Part shown: piece by piece, positions 18,226 through 26,730 of the stretch
Layout: every line of letters begins with the position of its first letter
Position numbering within the stretch: the stretch's first letter is position 1
Notes under the pieces: generated by a model
Database searches by the model: none
What the model was told of the DNA's origin: nothing
Seen by the model: only the letters and a program-made list of their open reading frames with translations
Program-made: the position numbers and the translations under genes
Assembly (NCBI GenBank): GCA_051251645.1
Contig: JBPOEY010000002.1
Span: 62,001 to 126,000, forward strand
Direction: 5' to 3'
DNA length: 64,000 nucleotides
From: Litorimonas sp051251645
GTDB taxonomy: Bacteria; Pseudomonadota; Alphaproteobacteria; Caulobacterales; Maricaulaceae

Positions 18226-19949
18226 GAGTTCTGCTCGGCCTCATCCTGTCACTGTTCTGGACCGGCTTGTCCTTTGCTCAGGAGCGGATCAGTAATTTCG
18301 ACGTCGATATTCAGGTCGAAACATCTGGTGACATTGTCATCACAGAGACCATCGACGTCATCAGCACGGGCGATGCGATTAAACGTGGTATTTTTCGCGA
18401 ACTGCCTGTGCGCTATACCTTCATGGGTGTGTCGCAGAGCCGCGACTATGAGCTCCTCAGCCTTGAGCGTGATGGACGCCAGGACATTGTATCGACCAGT
18501 CGGCGTGGCAATGCCCTTGTCTGGCGTATTGGACAAGCGGACGTCTTTCTCGATCCCGGTCCGCATCAATATGTCATTCGCTACCGTGTCGAAAATGCCA
18601 TTCACCGACATGAGGATCGCGACGAGCTTTATTGGAACGCAACAGGCACATATTGGGAGTTTCCGATCGACGCGGCGCGCGCGACGGTGCGCTTCCCAGA
18701 CGAGGCCATTGTCACCGACACTTACGCCTATACGGGCCGTTTCGGGAGCAAAGCCAGCAACGCCAATATCGCCATTTCTGGTCCAACCGTCGCCTTCACA
18801 ACGAACCAAGCGCTCTCGCGCAAAGCCGGGCTAAACGTCTCTGCGGCGATTGCCCCCGGTGTCATCGCCCCGATGAGCGCAGAACGCAAAACACAGCTTT
18901 TTTGGATCCGCTATGGCGCACTCATTATGCTCAGTCTCGGCGGGATTGGCCTGCTGTTTTTCTATTGGCGACAATGGTCACGGGTTGGACGCGACCCGCA
19001 AAAACCACCCGTTTTTGCTCGCTACGTCCCGCCGCAAGACAAGAGCGGCCAAGAGTATAGTCCCGCCGCCGTCCACTATATCCATCACAAAGGCTTTCGC
19101 AGCATGGACGCGCTCTCGGCCATGCTGATGCAGCTCGGCGGGCACGGCGCGCTCGACATTCAAGCCGACAAAAAAGTCACCACCCTCCGCCGTCTTTCAA
19201 CCTCGATAGAGGGCGAGGATGCGAAGGCGCTGGTCAAATCCTTGATGGCCGGACGCGACGGCACGCTGGTTCTTGACGGCGACACGGACACGGCCTTCCA
19301 TGAGGCGATTTTAAAGTTTCATAAGACGATCGGAAAGAAATACGGACCGAACTATTATCGCTATAATTTAGGCTGGGCGGCGATCGGTTTTCTCGCCAGT
19401 CTTGCGCTCGCATCTTTCGTCATTTTCTCCCCTGTCGCGAAAAATAGTCTGCCCGTCCTCGCCCTCTTCCTCGGGCTGATTGGGATGAACCTCCTCTTTG
19501 TCTTCCTGCTCCCCGCGCCGACGCGTTATGGCGCGCAAATCAGTTCAGAAATCGACGGCTTCAAGCTTTACCTCGAAACGGCAGAGGAAAAACGGATCAA
19601 CACCGCCGACCCTCTCAGCGACCGCCCGCCTGCCATGACGGTCGACCTTTATGAGCGCTTCTTGCCCTATGCGATGGCGCTGGGCGTTGAGAAACCGTGG
19701 ACCAAACAGTTTGAAACCTCCATGCCGATTGAGGCCAAAGACTACCGCCCCAGTTACGCCCACGGTAACGCGCTGCGAGCCGGCCGTAGCCCCGTTAATT
19801 TCAGTCGCGCCCTCAACAAAACGCTGACGTCAGGTGTCGCCGCCGCCGCGCCCGTGAGCCAATCCAGTGGCAGCGGGTTTAGTTCCGGGTCCGGAGGCGG
19901 CGGATTCTCTGGCGGCGGGGGCGGGGGTGGAGGCGGCGGGGGTTGGTAA
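18222..19949 (+). CDS. DUF2207 domain membrane protein
   Basis: A 575-residue partner of LemA. A signal peptide (residues 1-~19, ending FAQ) leads into a periplasmic DUF2207 beta-domain (RISNFDVDIQVE, ITETIDVIS, KRGIFRELP). One transmembrane helix follows near residue 230, then a cytosolic segment, a pair of helices near residues 385-435, and a Ser/Gly tail ending in a run of about nine glycines and Trp. That tail is a family hallmark. LemA-DUF2207 operons are widespread; their function in envelope physiology is not established. The stop lies 2 bases from the convergent mscS-like stop. Confidence 0.9.
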   Translation: MRVLLGLILSLFWTGLSFAQERISNFDVDIQVETSGDIVITETIDVISTGDAIKRGIFRELPVRYTFMGVSQSRDYELLSLERDGRQDIVSTSRRGNALVWRIGQADVFLDPGPHQYVIRYRVENAIHRHEDRDELYWNATGTYWEFPIDAARATVRFPDEAIVTDTYAYTGRFGSKASNANIAISGPTVAFTTNQALSRKAGLNVSAAIAPGVIAPMSAERKTQLFWIRYGALIMLSLGGIGLLFFYWRQWSRVGRDPQKPPVFARYVPPQDKSGQEYSPAAVHYIHHKGFRSMDALSAMLMQLGGHGALDIQADKKVTTLRRLSTSIEGEDAKALVKSLMAGRDGTLVLDGDTDTAFHEAILKFHKTIGKKYGPNYYRYNLGWAAIGFLASLALASFVIFSPVAKNSLPVLALFLGLIGMNLLFVFLLPAPTRYGAQISSEIDGFKLYLETAEEKRINTADPLSDRPPAMTVDLYERFLPYAMALGVEKPWTKQFETSMPIEAKDYRPSYAHGNALRAGRSPVNFSRALNKTLTSGVAAAAPVSQSSGSGFSSGSGGGGFSGGGGGGGGGGGW

Positions 19950-19951
19950 GC

Positions 19952-21295
19952 CTACCCCTTCACCGTCTTCCGCGTCGCCTTTGGCGCATCACTCACCCGC
20001 ACTTTCGGCGCCTCGTGGACAACCCGTTGCGGGAATGGGATTTCGATATTGTTGGCTTTGAGCGTGCGCCAGATGATGAAACCGACGTCGGAGGCGAATT
20101 TATTCGGGCCGTCATCGACGCCTTCGCACCAGAACTCGACACACATATTGATCGAACTATCGCCAAAGCTGCGGAATTCGACGCTCGGTTCATCCGGCTC
20201 CGCCAGCACGTCTTTATGGTCTAACACCGCGTCACGGATCAGGGGTACGAGCGCGTCAAGGTCCGTGTCGTAAGAGACCCCAAAATCAACCTCATAACGT
20301 TGCAAGGGACTATCGTGCGTCCAGTTTTCATAGCTATTTTCTGTGAAGTCCGTGTTGGGCACGATGATGTCTTTGCCGTCCGCGGTTGAGACTGTTGTTG
20401 AGCGCATATTGATCGATTTGATCCGGCCGAAAACGTCGCCTTCTAACATGACAAAGTCGCCGACCTTCACCGAGCGGTCGAGCAGAATGATTAAGCCTGA
20501 AACGAAATTCGCCGCGATCGGCTGTAAGCCCAGCCCAATCCCGAGCGACAGCGCGGAGAAGACCACGATAAGACCCGACGTCGCAATACCCGCCGTATTA
20601 ATGACCAAGAACGCGACAAAGACGAACAAGATGATTTGGAATAATTTGGCGAGGATTTCCCGCACACCAATATCGAGGCTTTCTTGCGCCCGAATGACGG
20701 TCTGTCCACGTTTATTGCCGAGCGAGCCGAGCCAAAAAAATAAGGTTCCGAACACGGCCAGTTTGGCAATTGTCAGCGCCGTTATCGGGTTTGACCCCAT
20801 CGGAATCAGAATAGTATTGCCCAGAAAGGTCGTAAATTCGGTCCAATATCCGAGCACGAAAATGAGCGAGAGCGGGACGAGTATGTAGGTTGCAATTTTG
20901 CGATAGAGCGGGTCGTCAAGGAAGACAGTGATCGCCCGGTAAACGACAAAGACGGTCGCAAGGCTCTGTGCGATTTTAACGAACCAGTCTTCGCCAAACC
21001 CCGCCATGCCGCGCAGGGCCGTCGCGGCCAAGGCCAATAAAGCGACGAGCAGGATCGCGCGCAAAAACTGTCCCGCCCGGAAGATGATCTGACGAAACTT
21101 AAGCGCATTTGCGTCCGCTGCAGGCGCGGCGCGGAGCACCGGCATCTGTTTACGAAGAATACGCGCCAGGATCGGCGCAACAACGATCGCTACAGCAACC
21201 GCAACGAGCTGCGCCAAAAATGGCGGGCTTTGTAACCAGACCCATAATTGGTCCAGCCACTCTTGCGCACGCTGCGTTAAAAGTTCGAAATCCAT
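19952..21295 (-). CDS. mechanosensitive ion channel (MscS family)
   Basis: A 447-residue MscS-type channel that releases solutes on hypo-osmotic shock. About six predicted helices occupy the first 300 residues. They end in the pore-lining glycine-rich helix (FSALSLGIGLGLQPIAANFVSG, here split by description), then the beta-domain with VGDFVMLEGDVFG, the hallmark RSTTVSTADG and IIVPNTDF, and a C-terminal alpha/beta vestibule. The extra N-terminal helices make it larger than E. coli MscS and more like YbdG or YnaI. It stands alone on its strand. Confidence 0.92.
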   Translation of the reverse strand: MDFELLTQRAQEWLDQLWVWLQSPPFLAQLVAVAVAIVVAPILARILRKQMPVLRAAPAADANALKFRQIIFRAGQFLRAILLVALLALAATALRGMAGFGEDWFVKIAQSLATVFVVYRAITVFLDDPLYRKIATYILVPLSLIFVLGYWTEFTTFLGNTILIPMGSNPITALTIAKLAVFGTLFFWLGSLGNKRGQTVIRAQESLDIGVREILAKLFQIILFVFVAFLVINTAGIATSGLIVVFSALSLGIGLGLQPIAANFVSGLIILLDRSVKVGDFVMLEGDVFGRIKSINMRSTTVSTADGKDIIVPNTDFTENSYENWTHDSPLQRYEVDFGVSYDTDLDALVPLIRDAVLDHKDVLAEPDEPSVEFRSFGDSSINMCVEFWCEGVDDGPNKFASDVGFIIWRTLKANNIEIPFPQRVVHEAPKVRVSDAPKATRKTVKG

Positions 21296-21431
21296 GATCG
21301 GAACATCCCTGTTTGATGATCAGACGCCGCTATGGCGCGCGTGACCCGAGTTCGCAAGTTTCAGGTCACGGGCATTTGTCAATTCCGCCAATAAGTGCAA
21401 ATGACCTAACAACACGCAATCGAGGCTTTTT

Positions 21432-21773
21432 ATGAAACGTTTCACCCTTCTCCTGTTTGCGATCCTGCTGGGATCAGCGGTGCCCGCCTTTGGCGGCGAG
21501 GTCACGCGCGAAAATGCTAGCGCCAAGTTCGAATGGAAAAGCACCGAATGCCAGCGCCCGTCCCGCCCCTATCCGCAAAAAAACGACCCGACGCGACAGG
21601 CGCAGATGCAGAATTTTACGCTGAAAGTGGCCTATTATCTCGACTGCCTCAAAGGTGAAGCCCAACGTGATTTCGATCGCGCGCAAGTCGAAATGCACGA
21701 AGCCATTCAACGCAAGCTGCAAGCGGAAACGGATAAGATGAACGACGATGTCGTACGAATGGTGAAGCAATGA
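21432..21773 (+). CDS. small secreted protein of unknown function
   Basis: A 113-residue product with a clear signal peptide (MKRFTLLLFAILLGSAVPAFG). The mature ~92 residues have two cysteines (TECQRP and YLDCLK) that could form a disulfide, and a helical, charged C-terminal half. I recognise no family. A 12-bp perfect inverted repeat sits 4 bases after the stop. Confidence 0.75.
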   Translation: MKRFTLLLFAILLGSAVPAFGGEVTRENASAKFEWKSTECQRPSRPYPQKNDPTRQAQMQNFTLKVAYYLDCLKGEAQRDFDRAQVEMHEAIQRKLQAETDKMNDDVVRMVKQ

Positions 21774-21777
21774 CGCA

Positions 21778-21804
21778 GCCTTTTGATCCGGGGGATCAAA
21801 AGGC
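21778..21804. terminator. perfect 12-bp hairpin after the small secreted protein gene
   Basis: The arms GCCTTTTGATCC and GGATCAAAAGGC match perfectly around a GGG loop. It directly follows the stop at 21773. There is no long T-run after it, so it may be a terminator or an mRNA 3'-end stabiliser. Confidence 0.65.
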
Positions 21805-21841
21805 AAGGAACCGAGAGCGCAGCGAACGGCTCCAATCTCAA

Positions 21842-22133
21842 GACATAGGGATATGTCCTACCGCCCATCGCGGGGTCGGCAAACAACGTTTCGTGATCAA
21901 AGTGACACGAGCGCGGGCGCTACCCTGTGACGGATAGAGAATTGAGATACCGATTTACACAGGGTCGAACCCGCGCGATTAGTAGGCGCACCCGATCAAA
22001 AACGCTGTGCCCCGACGGCCCGCTATGAGCTCACGCCGGTGACGATGAGACGGGACACAGGACTTTCGATCCCACACCCGCCAACCGCCCGATGTCGCGA
22101 AGGCGCACGGCGACGAGGTGTAAATCTCGCCGT
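21842..22133. other. gene-free region with nested complementary arms (candidate structured RNA)
   Basis: No convincing protein gene lies between 21774 and 22591. Instead several paired arms are visible. GACATA/TATGTC lies at 21842-21857. GCGCGGG at 21911 pairs with CCCGCGC at 21970, enclosing ACCCTGTG at 21922 paired with CACAGGGT at 21958 through a 4x4 internal loop. CTGTGCCCCG at 22005 pairs with CGGGACACAG at 22051 with one mismatch, and ACGGCGA at 22107 pairs with TCGCCGT at 22127. I compared it by eye with the conserved parts of RNase P RNA, tmRNA and SRP RNA and found no match. The strand is undetermined. Confidence 0.4.
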
Positions 22134-22378
22134 TAATCCGCTCGTTCTCATCCGCTAATCGTCATCAGTCGTTCCGCCGGATGGAACCATGCGCGCCGCA
22201 TTACCTCGCCCATCGTCCAGCCCACCAAACCCCCGCCAGCCTGAGAATAATGCCTCTCTCGTGTCCGAAGCGGGTGAGGCTAACAGACCACGGTTTCGGT
22301 AAGCGGGGATGGGGTTGTGGGAAATGTGATGGGGGATGGGATTTGCGAGGGGTGTTAGCGGGAATGGATTTTTCTATT

Positions 22379-22490
22379 TGTCATCCCGACCTAGCGCAGC
22401 GCAGAATCGCGACCTTACAGCTGTGAACCTCGCTCGCTGGATCACGCAACTGACAGGTCCCGGATCGCCAAAGGGGCGTCCGGGATGACA
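22379..22490. repeat. interspersed palindromic repeat with TGTCATCCCG ends
   Basis: A 112-bp unit bounded by the perfect inverted ends TGTCATCCCG and CGGGATGACA. Its right half contains an internal hairpin (GGTCCCGGATCGCC and GGGGCGTCCGGGA). Similar GTCATCCCG-ended intergenic palindromes are common in alphaproteobacterial genomes. Only one copy was noticed in this window. The flanks 22134-22378 and 22491-22591 show nothing else that I can support. Confidence 0.65.
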
Positions 22491-22591
22491 ACGAGAGGTT
22501 TGATGGAGTGTTTACCTTGCCCGCCTAGACGTAAGGTGTGGCGGAGGGCGCAAATAAAATAGCCGGAATTTAACGTTCAAGCCTCACGCTG

Positions 22592-23764
22592 CTAGATCAC
22601 TTTTACGTCTTTGATCGGGCTGTCCGGATCGAAGTGTCCTTTTTCCTTATCAAACTTCACATTGATCATGCGCATGACGGCGTCATAGGCTTGGGCGCGC
22701 ATGGGTTCGGGCACGAGCACTTCATTGGTCCCGTCGCGCAAACACTCATAGAGGTTTTCCAGCGTGATCCGTTTCATATGCGGGCAAAGATTACACGGGC
22801 GAACGAAATCAACGGTTGGGTTGGCCATGGCGACATTGTCAGACATGGAACATTCGGTCAGCAGGATGACTTTGCCCGGGCTGTGATCCCCGACATAATC
22901 ACTCATCGCTTTGGTGGAGCCTGTAAAGTCAGATTCTTCGACCACTTCAGGTGGGCATTCGGGGTGGGCCAGCACAACCACGCCCGGATTGGCCGCGCGC
23001 ATGTCGCGCACATCTTGGGCCGAGAAACGCGCATGCACTTCACAGCGGCCATGCCACGCAATGATCTCAATATCGGTCTGACGCGCGACGTTTTTCGCGA
23101 GGAATTCATCCGGCAGCATGATGACTTTATCGACGCCCCATTCGGCGGCGATATGTTCGACAATGGCGACCGCATTTGAGCTGGTACAGCAAATGTCGGA
23201 CTCCGCTTTTACGTCCGCCGATGTGTTGACATAGGTCACGATTGGAATGCCGGGATAGCGTTGCTTGATTAATTGCACATCCGCGCCCGTGATCGAGCTG
23301 GCGAGCGAACAGCCCGCGCGCATGGACGGAATATAGACGCGTTTATCCGGACAGAGAATTTTAGACGTCTCGGCCATGAAATGCACGCCGCCCTGAATAA
23401 TGACGGTGGCGTCAGTTTTCGTCGCTTCAATCGCGAGACCAAGGCTATCGCCCACATAATCGCCTACCAGCGCAAAAATATCGGGCGTCATATAATTATG
23501 GGCGAGAACAACCGCGTTCTTCTCGACCTTCAGTTGATTGATCGCATGGACGAGCGGCGCATAGGCCGGCCATTCAAACTCAGGAATAAAATTGGACACT
23601 TGTGCGTAGAGGTGGTCCGTCGCGGCTTTGACCTCGTCCGTATAAGGCAAGTCCTTGGGATATCCGTCCAAGTCTTTGCCCGGCACGGCACAGACGCCGT
23701 TTTCGACTTCCAGCGTCTGGCCAATCCAGCGACCATTTTCCCAATTGAGAAGCTCTTTACCCAT
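22592..23764 (-). CDS. nadA: quinolinate synthase A
   Basis: Condenses iminoaspartate with dihydroxyacetone phosphate to quinolinate in NAD synthesis; a [4Fe-4S] enzyme. The 390 residues contain VVLAHNYM, the three cluster cysteines in the contexts RAGCSLAS, HPECPP and CNLCPHMKR, and the substrate-site TYVNTSADVKAESD. The N-terminal extension of about 60 residues is longer than in E. coli but usual in alphaproteobacteria. nadB and nadC are not adjacent. Confidence 0.96.
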   Translation of the reverse strand: MGKELLNWENGRWIGQTLEVENGVCAVPGKDLDGYPKDLPYTDEVKAATDHLYAQVSNFIPEFEWPAYAPLVHAINQLKVEKNAVVLAHNYMTPDIFALVGDYVGDSLGLAIEATKTDATVIIQGGVHFMAETSKILCPDKRVYIPSMRAGCSLASSITGADVQLIKQRYPGIPIVTYVNTSADVKAESDICCTSSNAVAIVEHIAAEWGVDKVIMLPDEFLAKNVARQTDIEIIAWHGRCEVHARFSAQDVRDMRAANPGVVVLAHPECPPEVVEESDFTGSTKAMSDYVGDHSPGKVILLTECSMSDNVAMANPTVDFVRPCNLCPHMKRITLENLYECLRDGTNEVLVPEPMRAQAYDAVMRMINVKFDKEKGHFDPDSPIKDVKVI

Positions 23765-23815
23765 GATTGTCCTTCTATGACGCCAAGCGCGGTGTCAGCC
23801 TTAATATAGGGGCGG

Positions 23816-24106
23816 TTAGCCGAACACAAAAGGAATCGCGAGGAGCAAAGCCCCGCAGAGGAGCCCGCCGGCAATAGTCATATCCGAAAGTTTCGAGGCG
23901 GGCATCGGCTTGCGACGGTCAATGATGCGCCCGATAAAGCCGAACACACAGGCTGCGCCCGCGCCAATCAGCGCCCAAAACGGCAAAGCAACATTGGCAA
24001 ACCCTTCGGATGGGACGTCATTGATGCGCAACATATAGAGCTCGATCAGCGAAGACACGCTGATCAACAGGCCAATTATGGCTAAAATATTGATGACAAG
24101 GCGCAT
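23816..24106 (-). CDS. small membrane protein
   Basis: A 96-residue protein from the ATG at 24106, which has GGGAGA upstream; the longer frame to 24157 lacks support. Three hydrophobic segments are visible (residues ~3-22, ~36-58, ~73-95). A short Arg/Lys loop (GRIIDRRKP) separates the second and third. No family is recognised. Confidence 0.65.
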   Translation of the reverse strand: MRLVINILAIIGLLISVSSLIELYMLRINDVPSEGFANVALPFWALIGAGAACVFGFIGRIIDRRKPMPASKLSDMTIAGGLLCGALLLAIPFVFG

Positions 24107-24220
24107 AGGTTTCTCCCGAGTTGGAACGGTCGTGACCTGCGCCAAGCGCGGCGTCAAGGCGCAGATAATTGCCGCGCCTAACAGTAGCGTTGAGCGCTTT
24201 GCCCCGCTAGAACGCCGTCC

Positions 24221-24745
24221 ATGTTTAAGACAGCCCTATACCATCTTTTCGTGCCGTCCGGACGGACAGACCGAAAAACTTTTTGGATCACCCTCGCCGC
24301 TTTTTCTGCTCTTGTGGTGGCGTTCAAAGCGGGTCTCTTTATGAATGACACGGCGGGCGTCGTCTATTTCTGGGGCTTTCTCATTTGGATGACGATGTTA
24401 TTTTGCGGAACGTTTGCCGTTTATGGGAAGCGGCTGAAGGATTTCGGGCGGTCTATCACGCCAATTTTCGGCGTTTTAACGCTCTGGATTATCGTAATTT
24501 TTGTCTTCGGTATTTTGAACGGGGCGGGCGATTATCTGACCGAATTCTCTCAATATGAACGCAAAGCGATGATCGATGAAGCGGTGAAAGACGAACTCAA
24601 CGCCGCCTATCAAGACGATTTAGCAGGGACGCCGCTGCTGCTGATGAACGTGATTTTATGGGGAATTCTCGCCGCCTTCACCGCATGGGTTGGGTTCACA
24701 CCGGGCGATGAGGGCGATAACCGCTATGGCTCGCCGCCCCGCTAA
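24221..24745 (+). CDS. DUF805 membrane protein
   Basis: A 174-residue integral membrane protein of the DUF805 type. The family features are an early GRTDRKTFW motif, several hydrophobic helices and the KRLKDFG motif between helices 2 and 3. Residues 100-150 form an acidic loop (DEAVKDELNAAYQDD) before the last helix, and it ends GDNRYG. The role of DUF805 proteins is unknown. A second, more distant member follows immediately. Confidence 0.85.
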   Translation: MFKTALYHLFVPSGRTDRKTFWITLAAFSALVVAFKAGLFMNDTAGVVYFWGFLIWMTMLFCGTFAVYGKRLKDFGRSITPIFGVLTLWIIVIFVFGILNGAGDYLTEFSQYERKAMIDEAVKDELNAAYQDDLAGTPLLLMNVILWGILAAFTAWVGFTPGDEGDNRYGSPPR

Positions 24746-24829
24746 CGTATTTCATAAGGCTTCGAATTTCCTTGCAATTCATGCAGAATTCGCAGAATTT
24801 AGGGATAAATAATCAGAGGGACTGAGACT

Positions 24830-25336
24830 ATGGGTAATTTACTATTTTCGCCGAGTGGCCGCATTGGGCCAAGTGCCTATATGAAGGGCATGATTGTTTT
24901 GGCGGTCATCAGCGCCATTATTAGCATCGTGCCACTGTTCAGCCCCGGGCTGGCCATGATATTGGGCATTTTGTCTCTTCTCTTGATCGTTCCGTTTATC
25001 TTTCTAGGCATTAAGCGCAGCCATGACGCCGGTAAATCCGGATGGATGGTGTTGACGCACCTTCTGCTGGTCATTGGTGTCAGCGTTGCGATCACCTTTA
25101 TTCTGCAAGCTTTGGGCATGGGTCCATCCCCCGAAATGGAAGCGGCCGTTGCGGCGGCTGGCGAAACCGGCGATCTTGGTGAGGTCATGCGATTGACCGG
25201 AGAGTTGGCCAAAGAGACAGCGATTCCTTCTGCAATTTCAAGTCTCGTCGGCACGTTGATCAGCGCTTTTTTGATCAATATGTTCAACAAGCAAGACGCG
25301 GGCGACAATCAGTACGGACCCATCCCGGTCGCTTAG
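24830..25336 (+). CDS. DUF805-like membrane protein
   Basis: A 168-residue paralog-like neighbour of the preceding gene. It keeps the N-terminal SGRIGPSAY motif, the IKRSHDAGKSGW motif and the GDNQYG ending typical of DUF805. Four hydrophobic helices are visible, with an acidic loop at residues ~103-125. The two genes are 84 bp apart on the same strand, and a terminator follows this one. Function unknown. Confidence 0.85.
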   Translation: MGNLLFSPSGRIGPSAYMKGMIVLAVISAIISIVPLFSPGLAMILGILSLLLIVPFIFLGIKRSHDAGKSGWMVLTHLLLVIGVSVAITFILQALGMGPSPEMEAAVAAAGETGDLGEVMRLTGELAKETAIPSAISSLVGTLISAFLINMFNKQDAGDNQYGPIPVA

Positions 25337-25359
25337 TCAAAGCTGACAAACGCAATTTT

Positions 25360-25387
25360 AAAGCCCGTCGACCCGGCGGGCTTTTTT
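25360..25387 (+). terminator. rho-independent terminator
   Basis: AAAGCCCG and CGGGCTTT pair around a GC-containing loop and are followed by TTTTTT. It follows the second DUF805 gene and sits against the convergent lipB stop, so it may serve both. Confidence 0.85.
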
Positions 25388-25392
25388 ATGGA

Positions 25393-26100
25393 TTACGCCA
25401 GCGGGCCAAACAATCGGGTGAAATTGCGCGCCAAGGCGGCGTCAACCTCCGCCATCGTGGCGTCCACGCCCAAATCGGCCAGCGACGTCACGCCATGCTC
25501 CGTAATCCCGCACGGCACGATCCCGCTAAAATGTGACAAGTCCGGCGCGACATTGATCGACAGGCCGTGGAAGCTGACCCAGCGGCGGATACGAATGCCA
25601 ATGGCCGCGATCTTCGCCTCCACAACACCCCCTTGGCCATCAGGTTTTACAACCCACACACCGATCCGGCCCGTGCGACGTTCGCCGCTCACCCCTAAGT
25701 CTGCCAGCGTATCAATGACCAACTGCTCAACACCGGAGACAAAGCAGCGCACATCGCGCCCCCGTGTGCGTAGATCGAGCATCAGGTAGCCCACGCGTTG
25801 GCCCGGGCCATGATAGGTATATTGCCCGCCGCGCCCGGCGTTAAAGACATCAAACCGGTCTGGGTCGACCAGATCCGCCGGATCCGCGCTCGTCCCGGCT
25901 GTGTAGAGCGGTGGATGCTCTAACAGCCAAATTTGCTCGCGCGCCTCACCCGCCGCGATCGCGGCTGCGCGGGCTTCCATATGCGCCAGCGCCGTCTTGT
26001 AGGGCACATGCGCAGGGGCCTGCATCCATTCCACGGGATCATCCGTTCGCAGTGCTGCCAGCCCCGCCCCGGCCTTAGCCGCAAGTTTATTGTTGTTGGC
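25393..26100 (-). CDS. lipB: lipoyl(octanoyl) transferase
   Basis: Transfers octanoate from acyl carrier protein to lipoyl domains in lipoate synthesis. The signatures are LLEHPPLYTAGTS, RGGQYTYHGPGQ, the catalytic-lysine segment AKIAAIGIR and the catalytic cysteine in GIVPCGI. The start is unclear. The frame is open to 26181, overlapping the upstream lipoprotein gene by 95 bases. TTG at 26100 or ATG at 26130 give a more family-like length; I use the TTG. The next in-frame ATG (26025) is just before the conserved VPYKTAL and is also possible. Confidence 0.92.
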   Translation of the reverse strand, partial: ANNNKLAAKAGAGLAALRTDDPVEWMQAPAHVPYKTALAHMEARAAAIAAGEAREQIWLLEHPPLYTAGTSADPADLVDPDRFDVFNAGRGGQYTYHGPGQRVGYLMLDLRTRGRDVRCFVSGVEQLVIDTLADLGVSGERRTGRIGVWVVKPDGQGGVVEAKIAAIGIRIRRWVSFHGLSINVAPDLSHFSGIVPCGITEHGVTSLADLGVDATMAEVDAALARNFTRLFGPLA

Positions 26101-26515
26101 CAAGATCGTCCAAGACTGTGCGCAACACATCTGCTGCTTCGGGGTGATCGTTGTAAATTCGCTGGATTTCGGTCGCAACACGCCGCTGGGTCTCGACCAG
26201 TTTCGGTGCCCGGGACGCCATCGCTGTCATGTCTGAAAAGCTCGGGCTCTCCATCGTCTCCATTTTCGCAAACAACGCCTGATATTCTTCGACCATCTTT
26301 TCAATCGCGGGGCGGACCTGCTCAGCCGTCTCAGAACTATCAACGCGCGCGAGCATTTCGCCGAGCGTGTTGCCGTCATCAATCAATTGATCCGCGACGT
26401 TAGGCAAGTTCGTTTCCGACACAGTCGTCGCGGTTGAGAGGTCTGCGTCAGGATCGGACCCGCCATTACACGCCACAAGCAAGGGCAGAAGGGAGAGAGC
26501 AAGGAGATGTTTCAT
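26087..26515 (-). CDS. lipoprotein of unknown function
   Basis: A 142-residue protein with a type II signal (LLPLLVAC, Cys at about residue 16). It is followed by an acidic linker and a helical, Glu-rich body with conserved-looking PNVADQLIDDGN, MVEEYQALF and RRVATEIQRIY. I recognise no family. It is upstream of and overlapping lipB, so probably co-transcribed, though a functional link is doubtful. Confidence 0.7.
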   Translation of the reverse strand: MKHLLALSLLPLLVACNGGSDPDADLSTATTVSETNLPNVADQLIDDGNTLGEMLARVDSSETAEQVRPAIEKMVEEYQALFAKMETMESPSFSDMTAMASRAPKLVETQRRVATEIQRIYNDHPEAADVLRTVLDDLGQQQ

Positions 26516-26730
26516 AAAGAGCAAGTAAGACCCGCGCCCTGTTCTGACAAGTCCGAGACCGTGCGCCGCAGCGGTCTATCGAATGTGGCGGCTAGCATAA
26601 GGATCGGTGCAACGACACTGGATGGGCGTTGCGGTCCATCACAGCGGCATCTGACAGTAGCCACCGAGCGATAAATCCACTGTTTATAGGGACATTTTTG
26701 TTAAATTCGAGCCTCTGGGACGATTGTGGC

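Noticed and set aside
21840..22170. RNase P RNA, tmRNA or SRP RNA
   Set aside because: Neither strand shows the conserved RNase P blocks, a tmRNA tag-coding segment or the SRP tetraloop domain. One GAAAGTCC-like match on the minus strand is not enough.
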